Shown piece after piece: positions 59,264-64,000 of a stretch of DNA of 64,000 bases; the first letter of the stretch is position 1; each line of letters begins with the position of its first letter. Origin of the DNA: Typha latifolia (taxonomy: Eukaryota > Streptophyta > Magnoliopsida > Poales > Typhaceae); assembly GCA_019914945.1 (NCBI GenBank), contig CM034112.1:953001-1017000 (forward strand), read 5' to 3'. The position numbers were made by a program, and so were the translations under genes. Under the pieces are notes generated by a model. That model was not told where the DNA came from. It saw only the letters and a list, made by a program, of their open reading frames with translations, and searched no databases.

Positions 59264-60155
59264 TTACAGGAAAGAAGAGTATAAAGTTTTGAGACAAAGG
59301 GCACCAACCACTAGGCCACACTTTAGTTGCCACTTTTCGATGATAGGTCCTTATTATCTGCATGTTTTTTTGTGTTGTCCATCTCTACCACACTATTTAT
59401 TACTATTTATTGGACCACTAGACTTGCATTTATAGTATATTGGCATCAGAAGAGAGCTCTACCCTAATTAACTGCCTAAAATTACTACAACTGAATTAGA
59501 GAGGAAGGAGGCCATGATTATTAAAAGGCTCACCTGAACTCCTTTGGTGAAGAGGGCCATTGTGGAAGAAGGCTAGGCAATGGTTGGCAGTTGATCTTCA
59601 AGAAGTCCCTCCAAGATAACACACCGTCATTCACCTGGTTGAAGCTAGTCCCATACCTCACCGGAGCTCGGATATCCGACGACATGTACCTCGATCTCTC
59701 CTCGAAGGGGAGCTCAAAGAATCTCTTCCCCACATTAACCATTTCCTTTATAAGTTCATAAGGAATGCCATGGTTCACAACCTACTCAAACAAGAAGAAG
59801 AAGAACAACAACAACAACAAAAACAACGCTCATTAATCTCACTAAAAAATAAATATCAAATGATAATAAGCAAGACGAAATATTCGATAATAACCTGAAA
59901 GAATCCGTATTCGCTACAAGCCTTCGCCATGGCCTCGAGGACCGACGGCCGCTCCCGTGTACGCAACCGCGCGAGATCAATGGTGGGTAACCTTATCTCG
60001 CATTTATTGATGCTATCTCCCCGCCCGTTCTTATCGGGGCGGTCCGACGCCGGGAAGATGTACTTTTTGGGGACCCTTGTGATGCCACTCTCACATAGGT
60101 GCCTCACCCCTTTCATGCAATCCATCTTGCCTTCCGTTACTAAGTCCATTGCCAT
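58282..60155 (-). CDS. 2-oxoglutarate/Fe(II)-dependent dioxygenase (DOXC class)
   Basis: Four minus-strand exons: 60155-59895, 59781-59534, 59053-58732 and 58548-58282, giving 365 residues. The N-terminal DIOX_N part ([31 protein letters not shown]) precedes the jelly-roll core. Iron ligands are His233 and Asp235 in [23 protein letters not shown] and His289 in YKSVLHRV. The 2-oxoglutarate-binding pair is Arg299/Ser301 in SRISVAS. It looks closest to the flavanone-3-hydroxylase-like/GIM2-type group (Arabidopsis AT2G36690, AT2G44800), some of which act in hormone or phenolic metabolism. The substrate cannot be predicted. It starts at MAMDLVTEG, right after a GA-derived leader; upstream codons of the same frame come from the microsatellite. 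Confidence 0.92.
59193..59256. repeat. (CT)n-(TA)n compound microsatellite in dioxygenase intron 2
   Basis: About 18 CT units run straight into about 13 TA units. The tract lies in the intron between exons 2 and 3 (59533-59054). Confidence 0.93.
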
Positions 60156-60171
60156 TTCTTTGCACACACAG

Positions 60172-60173
60172 AC

Positions 60174-60213
<40 letters not shown>
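60172..60213. repeat. (GA)n microsatellite in the dioxygenase leader
   Basis: About 20 GA units (CT on the coding strand) end 17 bases upstream of the start codon. This parallels the CT tracts before the first gene and the ZAT5-like gene. Confidence 0.92.
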
Positions 60214-60215
<2 letters not shown>

Positions 60216-61412
60216 ATAAGTGTGATAAAAGCGATGGGGGAGGGAATGGTGAAAGCTATTAGTATATATAAGACGAGAATAAGAGGAAACTGTTTGAAAA
60301 CCGGCAAAGAATTCTGTGAATTCGGCAGTTGGTTTCGTTTGGGCGCTGGTTTGTGTCCACATCAGACATACGTTGACTAGTTACTTGGTCAGACCCACGA
60401 GCTCGCGTGAGCCGGACGACTTGCAACCTCATGCCTTGCAGGATCCGACGTTGCGGAACAAACAGCAACGCAGGCTGTGCCACGTGTGTGTAGGCTATGG
60501 AGACACATGTCCCTTGATATGTATACATGCTTAAGTTGGAATTGACTCATGGAGCCGACTCTCCACCAATAATTAATGTTCCTAATCATATATTTAATTA
60601 AAAGCGCTTTGATTGAAGAGAAGACTATCAAATAGCCGCCACTCCAATACATTTGATTCTATTACCATATTATAACTACATTTTTCCAGGGGAAGCCCAT
60701 TTGATTCATTAAGTTTTTCGTCGATTACAAAAATAATATATATATATATATATATATGTACGAAAAAAATAGAGTGATAACTTTTTAAGGCAAGTTTTTA
60801 CACTTTGACTATAAATAAGTTACACCACAAATAAGGATAAAAGTATCAAGTCTAAAGGACCCAAGAGTATATCCACAGCCAAAGTCAAACAAGCACCTTA
60901 GCCTATCCAAGGAAATAGAAGAGAAGGTGCTTAACCCCTTCCCAACTCCAACCTTCCAGTACCACTTTTGACCAAAAACAACCAAAAAGAGAGTGAAAGA
61001 AGGTGGAGCCCTAACTCCTGGATTTGCTGGATACCGAAGAGACCTACTCCCTTGACGGTGTTGAAGTAATAACACAGAAGGGAGGGGAGAGAGAGAGAGA
61101 GGAAAAATCATGCCACAGTATGGACTGTTGACCCTCTGCCCTCTTATCCAATAGCTAGAGGAGGGGAGAGAGAAAGGATAAGAAAAGAAAAGGTCAGACT
61201 GACATTATCCTAACCTTTACAATAGTGGCATATGTTTCTTTCCTTGTCATGGAATAAAAGAAAAGCAATGTCTCCCTCCTCTTCCATCTCAACCCTTTAG
61301 AAAGAAAATTCACATAAAACAAACATAAACACTATTCCTCTAATAGCTACACCATGTGGATACCTATAAAGAACTTGCGTGAGATTGATATCACCTTCTG
61401 AAATGAAAGGTA

Positions 61413-61451
<39 letters not shown>
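61413..61451. repeat. (AT)n microsatellite
   Basis: About 19 AT units in gene-free DNA. Confidence 0.93.
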
Positions 61452-61454
<3 letters not shown>

Positions 61455-62450
61455 GTATAAAGAGAAGTAGGCCTTTGCCATCCACCAGCCATGCAAATGT
61501 TACTTTGTTTTCTTTAGTTCACTTAGGGGAGATGGCCTAAATTAATCTTTTAGGGTTCCAAGTGTTGCAACATTGCCTTCCACTAGGGTGTTTGGTGACT
61601 GCATGAGCCCCACATGCTTGTCCAATTAGGGACATTGCAACTTCACTGATGAGATTGGTGGGTCATTAGCTTAGACAGATTCACGTACGTCGGATGCTAA
61701 CACTAACACCACCACTCTAATAAATTTATAATTAATGCGAGACAACTTTTAAAGTTATTCCTAGCCATTCATTTATCAAACCTTTTTAAAGCAATTTAAC
61801 CTACTAATTATTATCTTACTTTCTAGTTTGAAACCTCTCTATTTATTTATAATAGGATCTATTCACCTACAACTCGACTCGTGACTCACGAGCCCCAGTG
61901 GACCCGTCAAATCTAGTGTTTGTACTCGCACACCAACTCCACCAACCGAGTCTTGCCACATCATCAGATGGGACCTCCAGCTAGGAGTAGTTGATCTGAT
62001 TGAATTTTCCCTCTTTTTCTTTTTCTTTTTGACTTCTAATATAAGTTGATCTCATGTGGTGTAGGTCGTATTTGTAACACGAGTAGAGATTAATTTTGGG
62101 ACATCGCTTTTGGAAGTATCTTTTGAAAACTACAAGTTATTACTATAAGATTTTCGCAGATCATTCATATAATAAAAGATTATCACAATCATCTATTGTG
62201 ATAATTTTTTCTAAAATGTAATATGACCAAAATCATATCTTGCGAAAGCCTTTTCAGATTAGCAATGGAAAAATATTTAATTACATTTTTATTACTTATG
62301 TTATAAAAGCATACAAATTATACGTTAGACTTTGAAAATTTTATAATTAAACTAATCTATTAGTCTGCCCGTGAGATATATAAGTCATATAGTAAACACA
62401 TGAATAATATGTTATTTTCAAATAGAGTACATTACTCTTGTAAAGATGAA

Positions 62451-62452
<2 letters not shown>

Positions 62453-62490
<38 letters not shown>

Positions 62491-62493
62491 TTT
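62453..62493. repeat. (AT)n followed by poly-T
   Basis: A TA tract of about 19 bases runs into an unbroken T run of about 22 bases. A poly-T/A end can mark a retroposed copy, but no source gene is recognisable beside it. Confidence 0.85.
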
Positions 62494-64000
62494 AATAATT
62501 TTACCTTCGTCTTCTTCCACAAGCTAAAGGAAGAAGAAAAACAACTCTCCGAGAAGACTAAGTTAGCGGTGGTGGTTATGGAGGAGTGTTTGGAATTAGA
62601 GGTGTTATCGATGGATTGGAAGTGACGAAGGAGGAGGAGGCAGTGGAGGACGAGTGCTGGCGGTGGTGGACGATTTGATAATGATGAAGACTAAGTGGTG
62701 GTGGTGGTCATAAAAAATGGTTTAGAGCGGGAGGAGGTGTGGCGGTGTTCCCTCCGACTACATAGAACTAAGAGATAATTTTATTGCATACGACATCTAA
62801 AGTTTTGCATATTTAAAATTTTAAGAAAAAATTTATACGTTTTTATAGTATAAGAAAGCAAAGTAATATCGAGCCAAAGTATAAAAGAACAAAAGATAGT
62901 TAAGCCAATGAATGAGACTAAAGGCAAAGTTATCCAAAAGTTAACTTCCCTTCGCCAAAGGTAATTAATTTCAAAAAGTTTAGGAATAATTTGCACCATT
63001 AAAAAATTAAAATTAAGCCAAAAAAGATAAAATAAAAACAAAAATTTGAAGCAAGAGGGCCTACTCTTACCTAATAGCTCACAGGTGATAACACCAAAGA
63101 ATTGAATGCATTGCCTCGTGGTCCTCTAACTAAGCTACAAACTTTTGATCTTATCAACAAGGGAAATTAATACACACACACAATCATAGCTAATAAAAAC
63201 CCAAAACCTAGCAGCATGACATACCCCCTCAGCTATGTCACTGCTGCTTATGGTTAGATTGTCAACACTACCACTGCAGTAAACATAACATTCAGAGCAC
63301 ATCAGACATATGCCCTACAGACTCACAAATAATAAGCATGTCATTGTCTTTTAATTTTAAGAGAACTTAGTTACACGAGATTTTTACAATCCAGGTACTT
63401 GGCAAAGTCGAGATTGGATAAGTACCTCGATTACCAGGAATTCGTGCATCTGGGTCTGCAAAAAATCTAATCGAAGCCCTTAAATAAAAAATAAAAATAG
63501 ATCCAATTGTCATGGGGCCATGGCATTTGGTGAGCAGGGGACACTGGAAGGTGGGGGTGCATCTTTGTCTTTTGCACCTCATTCGTTGCATGGTTAGGGG
63601 TTTAGGGTCCACGTCAGACACCAGATAAAAATATATAAAAGAACCTACTACTCTCGTGACATTATTTTTTTATAAGATTTCGTGCATGCATGCATGAGGG
63701 TTGCTTCTGGTTTATTTTCTGCATGTACTTTAAGGTTTCTTCCTAACGCTTCCATATAACAGTGGATGTCTTATGGATTTAAGCTTTTAGATTACTTGGA
63801 TTCAATGCACATAGAAGCAATATTTCTCCACGTACTAAAGAAAACTAAAAACGAACACAGAGAAAGTGAAATCAAGCACGCAATGGTTAATCTGGTTAAT
63901 TATTAATAAGAAGGTACTCTTTTGATTTATTTTTTTAATATTTATTGTAGAATTTTCTTTTTGTATATATATATACTCTTAAAAAATCTATTGTTTGCTT

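Larger units (their letters stand above)
60156..64000. other. Dioxygenase promoter and gene-free right end
   Basis: The leader has a (GA)n tract at 60172-60213, only 17 bases from the start codon. Beyond about 60.5 kb I find no supported exon: AT-rich DNA with (AT)n at 60738-60757, 61413-61451 and 62453-62471, a poly-T run at 62472-62493, and a GA/GGT-rich patch at 62500-62760. A further gene starting beyond the right edge cannot be excluded. Confidence 0.5.

Noticed and set aside
63060..63110. Minus-strand text that could read GVITCELL before a GTAAGAG donor, kinase-like
   Set aside because: Only about eight codons look right, the preceding frame does not continue as a kinase, and no neighbouring exon fits.
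63367..63621. 84-codon minus-strand open frame
   Set aside because: No recognisable domain; composition like surrounding spacer.
1..64000. A coordinated multi-gene system or biosynthetic cluster
   Set aside because: The fourteen genes belong to unrelated families with mixed strands, ordinary spacing and no shared pathway.

Overview
The window is nuclear DNA from a flowering plant. Introns are numerous and short, coding exons are much more GC-rich than the AT-rich spacers, dinucleotide microsatellites are abundant, and every recognisable gene is a plant family: a chloroplast Cu/Zn superoxide dismutase, SKU5-like, SOSEKI, WAT1-like, SIAMESE-related and polcalcin. The protein style suggests a non-grass monocot, but that is only an impression. 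There are no bacterial operons, CRISPR arrays or intact transposase genes.

Fourteen protein-coding genes can be supported, and splice sites were worked out base by base for the multi-exon ones. Left part (0-20 kb): an intronless O-fucosyltransferase-like membrane protein (+), a nine-exon SKU5-similar cupredoxin (+), a thaumatin-like protein (-) converging on it, an intronless two-finger C2H2 repressor of ZAT5 type (+), and an eight-exon plastid Cu/Zn-SOD (-) that carries a miR398 site in its coding sequence. Middle (20-38 kb): SMG8, a nonsense-mediated decay factor (-), and a SOSEKI/DUF966 polarity protein (+) that face away from each other across about 1 kb; then a WAT1-type EamA transporter (-) and a polcalcin (-). 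Right part (38-64 kb): a three-ACT-domain ACR9/10-type protein (+) followed 460 bp later by a DUF1992 protein (+); a 13-exon serine carboxypeptidase of the SCPL51 type (-); a SIAMESE-related CDK inhibitor (-); and a 2-oxoglutarate/Fe(II) dioxygenase (-).

These are ordinary dispersed plant genes, not a biosynthetic cluster, and I see no evidence of a multi-gene system. The points worth a second look are smaller. Two introns, in neighbouring genes, need a GC-AG splice pair. The thaumatin-like protein keeps all 16 cysteines but has lost most of its acidic-cleft aspartates. Long CT/GA tracts sit just upstream of several start codons. The spacers hold candidate miniature transposon remnants and site II-like GGCCCA clusters that are not next to any recognised gene.

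Spacers at 7.9-11.5, 12.3-15.3, 28.6-31.5, 33.5-37.4, 37.7-41.6, 52.0-56.1 and 60.2-64 kb contain only AT-rich sequence, microsatellites and small repeats that I could support.
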